A stretch of DNA of 34,922 nt from Methylotenera sp. (GCA_013140755.1 JABFSF010000063.1:1-34922), one strand, 5' to 3'. Shown: positions 16,214 to 25,103, counted from the stretch's first letter. Notes: generated by a model not told the origin, from the sequence alone. Numbers and translations: made by a program.

Positions 16214-17410
16214 TTAATTTTTGACTGCCTTTGCCACCGCCCCTGCCACCCACGCCAGCAAGCGTTTATCAAAAGGCTTGGGGATAATGTATTCTTTGCC
16301 GAATTCAAGGTCTGTTAAATTGTAAGCTTGCAACACGTCCTCAGGCACTGGCTCACGTGCTAGCGCACTCAGAGCATTAGCCGCAGCAATCTTCATAGCT
16401 TCGGTAATTTGAGGGGCTTTGGCATCCAACGCCCCCCTAAAAAGGTAGGGAAAACACAAAGCGTTATTCACTTGATTTGGAAAATCACTACGCCCTGTTG
16501 CCATCAAAACATCATCGCGTAGCGCGTGCGCAACACTGGGTAAAATTTCAGGATCAGGGTTCGCTAATGCAAAAATAATCGGGTTCTCGGCCATTTTTAA
16601 TACCAAACTCGGGTCTAAGCCATTTTTAGCAGAAACTCCAATAAACACGTCCGCCCCTAAAATTACGTCTGATAAGGTTTTTTCAGCCGATGGCGCAACC
16701 GCCAATTCACGATTATTGTCATGCAAATCTTGGCGGTTAGTATCAATTACGCCCTTTCTATCCACCATGGTAATGTTTTTTGCTCCCATGCTTTTGAGTA
16801 GTTTTGCGCATGAACACCCAGCTGCGCCTGCACCTAAAAACACAATTTTTACCGTCGCGATAGTTTTACCTTGTAACTCTAAGGCATTAAGCAAAGCCGC
16901 AGCAACAATCACCGCTGTACCGTGCTGATCATCATGAAATACGGGAATATCTAAACGTTTTTTGAGTTCATTCTCAATATAAAAACAATGTGGTGCAGCA
17001 ATGTCTTCAAGGTTAATGCCGCCAAAGGTAGGCGCAATGTTGACTACCGTTTCAATAAATTCATCAGGCGTTTTAGCATTAATTTCAATATCAAATACAT
17101 CAATCCCCGCAAAACGTTTGAATAACACCGCCTTACCTTCCATCACAGGTTTACTCGCAAGCGCACCCATATTTCCCAAACCAAGCACGGCTGTGCCATC
17201 GGTAATCACCGCCACCAGATTACCTTTATTGGTATATTTGTATGCGTTTTGTGCATCCGCGTGAATTTCACGCACGGGCTCAGCCACACCTGGTGTGTAG
17301 GCAAGTGATAAATCCTCTTGCGTGGCGCAAGGCTTAGATGACTCCACACTTAATTTGCCAGGGATAGGAAATTGGTGATAATCCAATGCGCGTTGTTTTA
17401 GATCGTCCAT
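16214..17410 (-). CDS. Malic enzyme (short form, no PTA domain)
   Basis: A 398-residue malic enzyme that decarboxylates malate to pyruvate with NAD(P) reduction. Seen are the N-terminal [27 protein letters not shown], the nucleotide fold [16 protein letters not shown], and the ALANPDPEI signature. The frame opens 14 codons earlier, but the ATG at 17410 has AAGGG in place and matches the usual family start ([14 protein letters not shown]). It lacks the roughly 330-residue phosphotransacetylase-like C-terminal domain of long MaeB enzymes, whose loss often goes with different allosteric control. It lies between the GntR gene and sdhC, so it probably drains malate made from methylcitrate-derived succinate. 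NAD versus NADP preference is not readable. Confidence 0.9.
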   Translation of the reverse strand: MDDLKQRALDYHQFPIPGKLSVESSKPCATQEDLSLAYTPGVAEPVREIHADAQNAYKYTNKGNLVAVITDGTAVLGLGNMGALASKPVMEGKAVLFKRFAGIDVFDIEINAKTPDEFIETVVNIAPTFGGINLEDIAAPHCFYIENELKKRLDIPVFHDDQHGTAVIVAAALLNALELQGKTIATVKIVFLGAGAAGCSCAKLLKSMGAKNITMVDRKGVIDTNRQDLHDNNRELAVAPSAEKTLSDVILGADVFIGVSAKNGLDPSLVLKMAENPIIFALANPDPEILPSVAHALRDDVLMATGRSDFPNQVNNALCFPYLFRGALDAKAPQITEAMKIAAANALSALAREPVPEDVLQAYNLTDLEFGKEYIIPKPFDKRLLAWVAGAVAKAVKN

Positions 17411-17461
17411 TGTGTGCCCTTTACAACATAAAATTGCCAGCGTAGTTTTCAATAATCACCA

Positions 17462-18196
17462 TTATTCCAGCTCGCTCATATAATGATGATCATCGGTCAA
17501 ACAAAGTCCCAACCGCCATTCCATTGGGTTATCGCCATAGGTGAATGAAACTCTTTCAATGCTAAGCAATGGATACCCTTCTCTCAACCCCAGTGACTTT
17601 GCAACATCTTTTTCAGCAGCTACAGCTTTTAAGCGCTCTTCTGCACGAATCATACGTACGCCAAACTGTGATTCGTACATGCTGTACATAGAGCCATTAC
17701 TTTCCTCCACCTTGACGCTATTTAAGCCCTTAAATGGCGCGGCAGGTACAATAATGTGATCATAAATGAGTGGGCGACCCGAGAACGTGAGTAATCGTTT
17801 AACCTCTATTGTTGCAGCACCAGCTTTAATACCCAGTATTTGAGAAATATAGGTGCTTGCTTTAGTTTTATCGCATGATATAAATTCATTTTGCAATAAC
17901 TCCTTTTGTCCATTGACTGCTGTCAGGCGCAAAAAACGCAACTTAATCACATCTGCACTGTGCGTAGCAACAAACGTCCCCTTCCCCTGACGTCGAATCA
18001 AAATATTTTCGGTCGCAAGACTATCAATCGCTTTACGCACCGTACCTTGACTCACTTTAAAGCGCGCAGCTAATTCAATTTCACTTGGAATCATCTCTCC
18101 AGGCCGCCACTCTCCAGCAATTAAGCTTTGCGTAATCAACACTTTTATTTGCTCATAAAGCGGGCGATAACTTGGCGAAGTAAGTTGCTTGTCCAT
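17462..18196 (-). CDS. GntR/HutC-family regulator
   Basis: A 244-residue repressor-type regulator. The N-terminal winged helix (about 10-75) has the GntR signature PSEIELAARFKVSQGTVRKAIDSLATENILIRRQGKGTFVA. The C-terminal part (about 90-240) is a UTRA ligand-binding domain as in HutC proteins (APFKGL, MYSMYESQFG, LLSIERVSFTYGDNPMEWR). It stands at the divergence point of the two arms, 51 bases ahead of malic enzyme, and faces a palindrome-rich promoter region. GntR regulators of methylcitrate genes are known in proteobacteria. The ligand is probably a pathway intermediate such as methylcitrate or a CoA ester, which is inference. Confidence 0.92.
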   Translation of the reverse strand: MDKQLTSPSYRPLYEQIKVLITQSLIAGEWRPGEMIPSEIELAARFKVSQGTVRKAIDSLATENILIRRQGKGTFVATHSADVIKLRFLRLTAVNGQKELLQNEFISCDKTKASTYISQILGIKAGAATIEVKRLLTFSGRPLIYDHIIVPAAPFKGLNSVKVEESNGSMYSMYESQFGVRMIRAEERLKAVAAEKDVAKSLGLREGYPLLSIERVSFTYGDNPMEWRLGLCLTDDHHYMSELE

Positions 18197-18285
18197 GTTT
18201 TTATTGCCTTTTTACCTTTTCACGAGAAATCATTTTAACTGTTGGAGTATTTATAGCACGACAAATTTATTATGTCCAGTATTTT

Positions 18286-18310
18286 ATATCTTATATAAGA
18301 CATAAGATAT
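18286..18310. promoter_or_regulatory. Palindromic operator candidate for the GntR regulator
   Basis: Arms ATATCTTAT and ATAAGATAT flank 7 bases, and a second perfect 12-base palindrome TCTTATATAAGA (18289-18300) overlaps it. It ends 3 bases before the -35 box of the plus-strand operon and 90 bases from the GntR start, so a bound dimer could control both directions. AT-rich dyads of this kind suit HutC-type GntR proteins. The binding is inferred. Confidence 0.6.
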
Positions 18311-18313
18311 ATG

Positions 18314-18343
18314 TTGACATATTGATATTTACCTCTATATAAT
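18314..18343 (+). promoter_or_regulatory. Near-consensus sigma70 promoter of the mcl-prp operon
   Basis: A perfect -35 TTGACA (18314-18319) and perfect -10 TATAAT (18338-18343) are spaced by 18 bases. The start of transcription is expected near 18350, giving a leader of only about 25 bases before the ATG at 18376. Such a strong promoter next to a palindrome implies repression as the main control. Confidence 0.8.
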
Positions 18344-18375
18344 CAGCTTCAACATGATTTAATGGCTGAATACCC

Positions 18376-19257
18376 ATGGAATACTGTCTAAAACCAAGAC
18401 GCTCAATGCTCTATGTGCCAGGTTGCAACCAACACTACTTGGATCGCGCCCGCACGCTTGCGGCTGACTGCGTTATTCTTGATCTTGGCGATCCAATATT
18501 AGTGGATGCCAAAATTCAATCACGTGAAAATGTCGTCGCAGCTGTTAAACAAGGTGGTTATGGCTCACGTGAAGTCGTTGTCCGCGTCAATAATCTAGAT
18601 TCAATTTGGGGGCATGACGACATTAAAGCCGTTGCCAATATTGGTGCTGATGCTATTTTGTTTCCAAATATCGAGTCTCGTGAAGATGTGCTCAAAGCTC
18701 TCGCCTATTTGGATGAAGCTGGTGGTAGCCGCATGCCCATTATGGTGATGATTGAAAGCCCGATTGCTGTATTGAATGCTAAAGAAATTGCTTCGGCATC
18801 CGATAGAATTAGCTGTATGGTGATGGCAACTTCTGATTTAATCTCCCAGCTCCATGCTCGGGTAACACATGAACGCTCCGCGATTCTAACCTCACTCTCG
18901 TTAGTGACATTGGCTGCACGTGCATACGGGCGATGTGTGATAGATGGAATTACCAGTGATTTCAAAAACATGCATTCATTTGAATACGCTTGCAGATTGG
19001 GGCGTGATATGGGGCTTGATGGCAAATCTCTCGTGCATCCAGCACAAATCGCTTATTGTAACGATGCTTATACCCCCAAAGCGGGCGAAGTTGACCATGC
19101 AAGATTGATTATCAAAGCATTGAAAGAAGCGAACGAGTCTGGGCGAGGCACGGTGGTGGTAAACGATAAATTAGTAGAACATCACCATATCAAGGCAGCA
19201 CAACGTCTCATTAAGTTACATGAGGCGATTATTGAGCTTGAAGAAGGTTACATTTAA
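18376..19257 (+). CDS. Mcl/CitE-like beta-methylmalyl-CoA/malyl-CoA lyase
   Basis: A 293-residue CitE-superfamily enzyme most like malyl-CoA/3-methylmalyl-CoA lyases (Mcl). The start KPRRSMLYVPGCNQHYLDRA, the CoA-site Arg (VVVRVN, R70), predicted Mg ligands E127 (VMIESPIAVL) and D154 (ATSDL), and the C-terminal GLDGKSLVHPAQIAYCNDAYTPKAGEV plus GRGTVVVNDKLVE all fit. Unusually the normal DLEDAV motif reads DLGDPI (G38 replaces Glu). It would reversibly cleave 3-methylmalyl-CoA to propionyl-CoA and glyoxylate, supplying or using the PrpC substrate. It is first in the plus-strand operon and its stop overlaps the Mch start by one base (TAATG). The ribosome site is weak. Confidence 0.8.
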   Translation: MEYCLKPRRSMLYVPGCNQHYLDRARTLAADCVILDLGDPILVDAKIQSRENVVAAVKQGGYGSREVVVRVNNLDSIWGHDDIKAVANIGADAILFPNIESREDVLKALAYLDEAGGSRMPIMVMIESPIAVLNAKEIASASDRISCMVMATSDLISQLHARVTHERSAILTSLSLVTLAARAYGRCVIDGITSDFKNMHSFEYACRLGRDMGLDGKSLVHPAQIAYCNDAYTPKAGEVDHARLIIKALKEANESGRGTVVVNDKLVEHHHIKAAQRLIKLHEAIIELEEGYI

Positions 19258-20339
19258 TGAACATTTCAAACAAAATAAATGCTGGGCGTTTTTTTGAAAA
19301 CTTCCAACTAGGTGAAGTGATTCAACACGCCACCCCGCGCACTATTACCGCTGGGGATACCTCGCTATACATTGCGCTTTATGGTAGTCGCAATCCACTG
19401 CATTGTGCGGAACCTTTTGCGCAATCTCTAGGCTATAAAAGCACCCCCATTGACGATTTACTTGCCTTTCATATCGCCTTTGGCAAAACGGTGCCTGACA
19501 TTTCAGTCAATGCAGTGGCCAATTTAGGTTATGCCGATGTGCGCTTTTTGCAGCCTGTGTTTGTGGGCGATACGCTTGGTACCTCAAGTGAAGTGATAGG
19601 TCTGAAACAAAACTCCAGCGGCAAAAATGGTGTGGTGTATGTGCGCTCAACTAGCGTCAATCAACATAACCTCCCCGTGCTCAGCTGGGTGCGTTGGGTC
19701 ATGGTGCATAAAAACAATTTAGACGCGCCTGCACCTGAAACGGCGATTCCAGCATTACCAGCGTTTATTGAGGCAGAACACCTCACCATACCGCAAAATT
19801 TTTCTACAGCGCGTTTTGATGCTAAAAACATCAATGGGCAATACTTTTGCGAAGATTACCAAGTGGGTGAGCGCATCAATCATCCATCAGGCATGACCAT
19901 TAACGAGAGCGACCACAGCTTAGCCACGCGGCTTTACCAAAACAATGCGCGTTTGCATTTTGATGCACACGCCATGCAAAGCTCTACATTTGGCAAACGC
20001 TTAGTGTATGGCGGCGTGGTGATTTCAGCTTGCCGTGCACTCAGTTTTGAAGGGCTGGAAAATGCATTATGCATTGCCGCCATCAACGCAGGCACTCACG
20101 CTAATCCAAGCTTTGCAGGTGACACCATTTACACGTTTACCGAAGTGCTAGACCGTTGGGAACTCGCGAATAGAGCCGATATTGGTGCACTACGCCTACG
20201 CATGGTAGGCCTTAAAAACGCGCAGCCGAGTGAGATAAGCGAAATTAAACAATTTAATAGCTACCACCCCAATGTGGTGTTAGACCTTGATTACACCGTA
20301 TTGATGCCAAAACGTAGCAACAGTAAAGGAAACCCATAA
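19257..20339 (+). CDS. Mesaconyl-CoA hydratase-like protein (Mch family)
   Basis: A 360-residue double-hotdog MaoC-type hydratase. The N-terminal half strongly resembles mesaconyl-C1-CoA hydratase (3-methylmalyl-CoA dehydratase) of the ethylmalonyl-CoA pathway: GRFFENFQLGEVIQHATPRTITAGD, DDLLAFHIAFGKTVPDIS, NAVANLGYADVRFL, and a later RWVMV segment. The C-terminal hotdog (about 195-350) holds MTINESDHSLATRLYQNNARLHFD, with candidate catalytic Asp/His. The length matches Mch (about 350). It would interconvert mesaconyl-CoA and 3-methylmalyl-CoA and is coupled by one-base overlaps to the Mcl-like gene before it and the CitE-like gene after it. Such a pair without other ethylmalonyl-CoA genes points to a stand-alone mesaconate or propionyl-CoA/glyoxylate branch. 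Confidence 0.85.
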   Translation: MNISNKINAGRFFENFQLGEVIQHATPRTITAGDTSLYIALYGSRNPLHCAEPFAQSLGYKSTPIDDLLAFHIAFGKTVPDISVNAVANLGYADVRFLQPVFVGDTLGTSSEVIGLKQNSSGKNGVVYVRSTSVNQHNLPVLSWVRWVMVHKNNLDAPAPETAIPALPAFIEAEHLTIPQNFSTARFDAKNINGQYFCEDYQVGERINHPSGMTINESDHSLATRLYQNNARLHFDAHAMQSSTFGKRLVYGGVVISACRALSFEGLENALCIAAINAGTHANPSFAGDTIYTFTEVLDRWELANRADIGALRLRMVGLKNAQPSEISEIKQFNSYHPNVVLDLDYTVLMPKRSNSKGNP

Positions 20340-21325
20340 TGGCAGTGCATCCTAATGACGCCCTTTTTAGTGGCGAAAAACCCTTCCCGCTGATTCCAGC
20401 TTGTGAGCATTTTGCAGGAAGCGAAAAGCTCATCTTAAAAGCACTGTCACTGCAAGATTCTATTGGCCCTGTGTTCGACATCACTTGCGATTGCGAAGAT
20501 GGCGCAGCCTCAGGCCAAGAGCGTGAACATGCGCAAATGATAGTGCGCGTGCTGAATTCAGAAGCCAACAAACATCACATGGCAGGTGCGCGCATTCACG
20601 ACTACACCCACTCTGCTTGGAAGTTGGATATTGATATTTTGGTGGGTGGTGCAGGCAAGCTGCTTAGTTATATTACCATTCCAAAATGTACTGATATTGC
20701 ACAAGCCAAAGAAATGATTGCTTACCTGCAAAAGGTTGCCGCGTTTCACGGTGTCGAGCGCGTGATTCCCGTACACATTTTGATTGAAACGCATGGCGCA
20801 CTTAATCAAGTACATCAGATTGCCGTGCTGCCTTGGGTGCAAGTGCTGGATTTTGGCTTAATGGATTTTGTCAGTGCGCATCATGGCGCCATTCCAGCAG
20901 CAGCGATGCGTAGCCCTGGTCAATTTGAGCATCGCCTACTGGCGCGTGCCAAGGCAGAGGTCGTGGCTGCTGCCCTCGCCAATGGCGTGGTACCTGCACA
21001 TAACGTAACCCTTGATCTTAAAAACGTTGAAACCACGCTCAGTGACGCCACGCGCGCGCGCAACGAATTTGGCTTTTTACGCATGTGGAGCATTTACCCC
21101 ACGCAAATTCAAGCCATCGTTGACGCCATGAAGCCTAACTATGATGAGGTGAATGACGCTGCCAATATTTTACTGGCAGCCCAAGCCTCAGATTGGGGGC
21201 CGATTCAATATGCGGGTGAGTTGCATGATAGAGCGACCTATCGCTATTTCTGGGAAGTGCTACAAAAAGCAAAAGTCACAGGGGTTGCCATTTCAGAACA
21301 AGCAGTAAAAGCATTTTTTAATTAA
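20339..21325 (+). CDS. Second CitE-like aldolase/lyase of the operon (328-aa type)
   Basis: A 328-residue HpcH/HpaI-CitE superfamily protein of a subfamily distinct from the other two in this locus. The acidic motif reads DCEDGA (51-56), predicted Mg ligands are E150 (HILIETHGAL) and D176 (VLDFGLMDFVSAHHGAIP), and an Arg-containing GARIHD stretch lies near 85, so the active site appears complete. The C-terminus ends in a helical region different from Mcl. Candidate substrates are malyl-CoA, citramalyl-CoA or methylmalyl-CoA. Its ATG overlaps the Mch stop, which ties its synthesis to the hydratase. A thioesterase activity like that of some Mcl2-type homologues is another possibility. Confidence 0.78.
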   Translation: MAVHPNDALFSGEKPFPLIPACEHFAGSEKLILKALSLQDSIGPVFDITCDCEDGAASGQEREHAQMIVRVLNSEANKHHMAGARIHDYTHSAWKLDIDILVGGAGKLLSYITIPKCTDIAQAKEMIAYLQKVAAFHGVERVIPVHILIETHGALNQVHQIAVLPWVQVLDFGLMDFVSAHHGAIPAAAMRSPGQFEHRLLARAKAEVVAAALANGVVPAHNVTLDLKNVETTLSDATRARNEFGFLRMWSIYPTQIQAIVDAMKPNYDEVNDAANILLAAQASDWGPIQYAGELHDRATYRYFWEVLQKAKVTGVAISEQAVKAFFN

Positions 21326-21337
21326 GCATTATTAAAA

Positions 21338-21464
21338 TAGCCACAGAGCACACAGAGGACATCAATTTTTATAACCATGTGTTGATGAAAACGTAATGTA
21401 GATAGTTTTCAAATCATCATGTGTTTTGAGTTTTTCAGGTTTCTCTCTGTGAGCTCTGTGGCTA
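21338..21464. repeat. MITE/REP-like inverted-repeat element
   Basis: A 127-base element bounded by 20-base inverted repeats with 19 matches (TAGCCACAGAGCACACAGAG and its near complement). Internal parts also pair imperfectly (GTGTTGATGAAAAC with GTTTTC...CATGTG), so the whole could fold into one long hairpin. The CCACAGAGnnCACAGAG type of sequence is, from memory, a dispersed intergenic repeat in several proteobacterial genomes. It separates the mcl-mch-citE genes from prpBCD, ending 17 bases before the prpB start, and could affect transcription through or RNA stability of the operon. Confidence 0.7.
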
Positions 21465-21481
21465 AAAAATGAAAGATTACT

Positions 21482-22366
21482 ATGACTACACTGACATCCG
21501 CAGGAGCACGCTTTCGCGCAGCATTGGCTACTGAAAAGCCGCTTCAAATTATCGGTGCTATCAATGCCTATCATGCGCTACTTGCTACACATACAGGCTA
21601 CAAAGCCTTGTATTTATCTGGCGGTGGCGTGGCGGCTGGCTCATTGGGCATCCCCGATTTGGGTATTTCCACCTTAGAAGACGTGCTGATTGACGTACGC
21701 AGAATTACTGATGTGACCGAAACACCACTGTTGGTGGATATTGATACAGGCTTTGGCGGCGCATTTAACATCGCACGTAGCATCAAAAGTATCATCAAAG
21801 CAGGTGCGGCTGCTGTGCATATTGAAGACCAAGTGTCTGCTAAACGCTGCGGGCATCGCCCTAATAAGGCAATTGTTTCACTGAATGAAATGGTGGATCG
21901 CGTTAAAGCTGCCGTTGATGCAAAAACAGACCCTGACTTCGTGATTATGGCACGCACTGACGCACTTGCTGTAGAAGGCTTGCAATCGGCAATTGACCGC
22001 GCCTGCGCCTGTGTAGAGGCTGGGGCGGATATGATATTCCCAGAAGCGATTACTGAGCTTGGTATGTACAAACAATTTTCTGCCGCAGTCAAAGTGCCCG
22101 TATTGGCCAACATTACAGAGTTCGGTGCAACGCCACTTTTTACCGTCAATGAATTAAGCGATGCAGATGTGAGCATGGTGCTCTATCCGCTTTCTGCTTT
22201 CCGCGCCATGAACCAAGCCGCGCTCAGCGTGTATGAAGCGGTGCGTAGAGAAGGTACACAAGCCAGTGTTGTGCCTTTAATGCAAACCCGTGCGGAATTA
22301 TACGAACACTTAGGCTACCACGCCTTTGAGCAGAAATTAGATGAACTCTTTAAAGGAGAAAAGTAG
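21482..22366 (+). CDS. prpB: 2-methylisocitrate lyase
   Basis: A 294-residue enzyme that cleaves 2-methylisocitrate to pyruvate and succinate. The isocitrate-lyase-family signature KRCGHRPNK places the catalytic Cys at 123, the same number as in E. coli PrpB. Also present are [17 protein letters not shown] (substrate Ser/Gly loop), the metal-site DIDTGFG (86-88) and HIEDQ (115). The Arg of CGHR and the [11 protein letters not shown] stretch favour methylisocitrate over isocitrate. It starts right after the inverted-repeat element and ends one base before prpC. Its product succinate matches the sdh genes on the other arm. Confidence 0.95.
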   Translation: MTTLTSAGARFRAALATEKPLQIIGAINAYHALLATHTGYKALYLSGGGVAAGSLGIPDLGISTLEDVLIDVRRITDVTETPLLVDIDTGFGGAFNIARSIKSIIKAGAAAVHIEDQVSAKRCGHRPNKAIVSLNEMVDRVKAAVDAKTDPDFVIMARTDALAVEGLQSAIDRACACVEAGADMIFPEAITELGMYKQFSAAVKVPVLANITEFGATPLFTVNELSDADVSMVLYPLSAFRAMNQAALSVYEAVRREGTQASVVPLMQTRAELYEHLGYHAFEQKLDELFKGEK

Positions 22367-22367
22367 C

Positions 22368-23528
22368 ATGTCAGCCACGACTAACACTTCTACGCAAGAA
22401 CCCAAAAAGAAAAAAGGCGTTGCACTCGCTGGCGTGGCGGCTGGTACTACCGCGATTTGCACCGTCGGACACACAGGCAATGATTTACACTACCGTGGTT
22501 ACGACATTATTGAACTTGCAAAATCTGCCACATTTGAAGAAGTGGCTTACCTGCTCATTCACGGCGAGCTGCCTAATCAAGCTGAGCTCACGGCTTACCA
22601 TGCGCGTTTAAAACAATTACGCGGTATTCCACAAGCACTTAAAGAGGTGTTGGAGCGTATTCCTAAAACAGCCCATCCGATGGATGTTATGCGCACTGGC
22701 TGCTCAATGCTGGGGACACTAGAGCCTGAAGCCCAAGACCGCAACATTCACGATACTAAAAAATTAGGTGATCGCTTGATTAGTTGCTTTAGCGGTGTTT
22801 TGCTCTATTGGTATCACTTTAGCCACAATGGCAAACGAATTGACGTGGAATCCGATGAAGACTCTATCGCTGCTCACTTTTTATATTTATTACACGGCAA
22901 AAAACCTTCGGCTTTACACATCAATGCCATGAATACCTCACTAGTGCTATATGCAGAGCATGAGTTTAATGCTTCCACTTTCACTAGCCGCGTGATTGCT
23001 GGCACGTTATCCGACTTATATTCGTGCATTACTGGTGCTATTGGCGCACTGCGCGGCCCGAAGCATGGCGGTGCCAATGAAGCCGCGATGGAAATTATCG
23101 AGCGCTATAAAACAGCTAATGAAGCCGAAGCCGACATCATGGCGCGGATGGCAAGAAAAGAAATTATTATCGGATTTGGTCACCCTGTTTACACCATTGC
23201 AGATCCACGTAACGAATCTATCAAAGCTGTTAGCCGCAAGCTGTGTGAAGATGATGGCAATATGACGTTATTTAATGTCTCAGCACGCATTGAAGAAACC
23301 ATGTGGCGTGAGAAAAAAATGTTCCCTAATCTTGATTGGTACAGTGCCTCTAGCTATCACATGATGGGGATTCCTACTGGCATGTTCACCCCGATTTTTG
23401 TGATTTCACGTACTACTGGCTGGGTGGCGCACGTGATAGAACAGCGCATTGATAACAAAATAATTCGCCCAAATGCGGAATATACAGGACCAGAAAACCG
23501 CCCCTATATTCCTTTAGAACAACGTTAA
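22368..23528 (+). CDS. prpC: 2-methylcitrate synthase
   Basis: A 386-residue citrate-synthase-family enzyme condensing propionyl-CoA with oxaloacetate. Catalytic His/His/Asp regions are visible: [30 protein letters not shown], and the Asp near SARIEETMW. The short length and the N-terminal [32 protein letters not shown] are typical of PrpC rather than hexameric GltA (about 430). I chose the ATG at 22368 because AAAGGAGA precedes it and the prpB stop is directly adjacent; the frame opens nine codons earlier. Some residual citrate synthase activity is usual in this family. Confidence 0.94.
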   Translation: MSATTNTSTQEPKKKKGVALAGVAAGTTAICTVGHTGNDLHYRGYDIIELAKSATFEEVAYLLIHGELPNQAELTAYHARLKQLRGIPQALKEVLERIPKTAHPMDVMRTGCSMLGTLEPEAQDRNIHDTKKLGDRLISCFSGVLLYWYHFSHNGKRIDVESDEDSIAAHFLYLLHGKKPSALHINAMNTSLVLYAEHEFNASTFTSRVIAGTLSDLYSCITGAIGALRGPKHGGANEAAMEIIERYKTANEAEADIMARMARKEIIIGFGHPVYTIADPRNESIKAVSRKLCEDDGNMTLFNVSARIEETMWREKKMFPNLDWYSASSYHMMGIPTGMFTPIFVISRTTGWVAHVIEQRIDNKIIRPNAEYTGPENRPYIPLEQR

Positions 23529-23545
23529 TTTTTGAAAGTTTTATT

Positions 23546-25006
23546 ATGTCTGCACATATCTCTAACGTCCGCCCTGCCCCAGACCAAGTGATTGTTGATA
23601 TTGCTAATTACGTGGCTGATTTCGACATCAACAGCTCTGAGGCTTATGACACTGCACGTAATTGCTTAATGGATACTTTAGGTTGTGGTTTTGAAGCCTT
23701 AGACTACCCAGCTTGCACCAAACTACTGGGGCCCGTGATTGCTGGCACCGTTGTACCTAATGGAGCAAAAGTACCAGGTACCAATTATCAATTAGACCCC
23801 ATCTTAGCCGCCTTCAACATCGGTGCTATGATACGCTGGTTAGACTTTAACGATACATGGCTCGCCGCTGAATGGGGTCACCCCTCCGATAATTTAGGCG
23901 GCATTTTAGCGGTAGCGGATTATATTTCACGTAAAAGTGTGGCTGAAGGGAAAGCACCACTTACCGTGAAAGATGTACTCACCGCCATGATTAAAGCGCA
24001 TGAGATTCAAGGCGTGCTAGCATTGGAAAACAGCTTTAACCGCGTGGGACTAGACCACGTGATTTTAGTGAAAATCGCCTCCACGGCTGTCGTTACCAAG
24101 CTTTTAGGTGGTAATAAAGAAGATATTATCAACGCGGTTTCGAACGCGTTTGTGGATGGCCAAAGCTTGCGTACCTATCGCCACTCACCAAATACTGGCT
24201 CACGTAAATCATGGGCGGCAGGTGACGCGACCAGCCGTGCGGTGCGTTTGGCATGGATGACGCTACAGGGCGAAATGGGCTACCCTTCTGCACTTACAGC
24301 TAAAACATGGGGCTTTTACGATGTGCTATTTAAAGGCAACGCATTCAAGTTCCAACGCAACTATGGCTCTTATGTGATGGAGCAAGTATTATTCAAAATC
24401 TCATTTCCCGCTGAGTTTCATGCACAAACCGCAGTGGAATGTGCATTCCAACTCAATGCAGAAGTAGGAAGCAAGCTACAAACCTTAGAGCAAATTGCAG
24501 CGATAGATAAAATCGTCATTACGACACACGAGTCTGCCATTCGCATTATTGATAAAACTGGGCCGCTGGATAACCCTGCAGACCGCGACCACTGCATTCA
24601 ATACATGACTGCCGTAGGATTACTTAAAGGTAACTTGACGGCAAAAGATTATGAAGATGAAGCTGCGGCTGACCCGCGCATAGATGCCATTCGCGCAAAA
24701 ATGGTGTGCGTAGAAAAAATGCAATATACAACGGATTACCATGACCCAGAAAAACGCTCCATTGCTAACGCCATCCAAATCTTCTTCAAAGATGGTGGTG
24801 CTTCTAGCAATATCGCTGTGGAATACCCCATTGGTCACCGCCGCCGCCGCGGTGAAGGTATTCCTGAGTTAGTAAAAAAATTCAAAGTCAATTTAGCTCG
24901 TCGTTTTGATACTAAAAGACAGGTGGACATTTTAGAGCTATGCTTAGACCAAACCAAACTAGAAGCTACACCAGTGAATGTGTTTGTAGATATGCTAGTT
25001 GCTTAA
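23546..25006 (+). CDS. prpD: 2-methylcitrate dehydratase
   Basis: A 486-residue MmgE/PrpD-family enzyme that dehydrates 2-methylcitrate to 2-methyl-cis-aconitate. Characteristic stretches are the start [77 protein letters not shown], and the late [22 protein letters not shown]. The length is right for PrpD (about 480). It lies 17 bases after prpC and is the last gene of the operon, ending before a strong hairpin. No acnD/prpF pair is present, consistent with the PrpD route plus a general aconitase for rehydration. Confidence 0.95.
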   Translation: MSAHISNVRPAPDQVIVDIANYVADFDINSSEAYDTARNCLMDTLGCGFEALDYPACTKLLGPVIAGTVVPNGAKVPGTNYQLDPILAAFNIGAMIRWLDFNDTWLAAEWGHPSDNLGGILAVADYISRKSVAEGKAPLTVKDVLTAMIKAHEIQGVLALENSFNRVGLDHVILVKIASTAVVTKLLGGNKEDIINAVSNAFVDGQSLRTYRHSPNTGSRKSWAAGDATSRAVRLAWMTLQGEMGYPSALTAKTWGFYDVLFKGNAFKFQRNYGSYVMEQVLFKISFPAEFHAQTAVECAFQLNAEVGSKLQTLEQIAAIDKIVITTHESAIRIIDKTGPLDNPADRDHCIQYMTAVGLLKGNLTAKDYEDEAAADPRIDAIRAKMVCVEKMQYTTDYHDPEKRSIANAIQIFFKDGGASSNIAVEYPIGHRRRRGEGIPELVKKFKVNLARRFDTKRQVDILELCLDQTKLEATPVNVFVDMLVA

Positions 25007-25018
25007 ATTGGTGATAAA

Positions 25019-25049
25019 TAGCCTTTACTTACGGGGTAAGTAAAGGCTA
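25019..25049. terminator. Hairpin between convergent prpD and glnE
   Basis: A perfect stem with 14-base arms (TAGCCTTTACTTAC and its complement) and a GGG loop, 12 bases after the prpD stop. It lacks a long T-run on either side (TTTAT follows on the minus strand), so it is probably a weak bidirectional terminator or 3' protective hairpin serving prpD and glnE. Confidence 0.65.
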
Positions 25050-25103
25050 AGGTGCTGTAAGGTATTCTCAGATCATTTTGCAGGATAATAAATTTACAAG
25101 ATT

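Noticed and set aside
21482-22366. Isocitrate lyase (glyoxylate cycle)
   Set aside because: The KRCGH signature is shared, but the 294-residue length, KRCGHRPNK sequence and prpC/prpD neighbours identify methylisocitrate lyase.
22368-23528. Standard citrate synthase gltA
   Set aside because: Short length and PrpC-type N-terminus, together with prpB and prpD on both sides, favour methylcitrate synthase.
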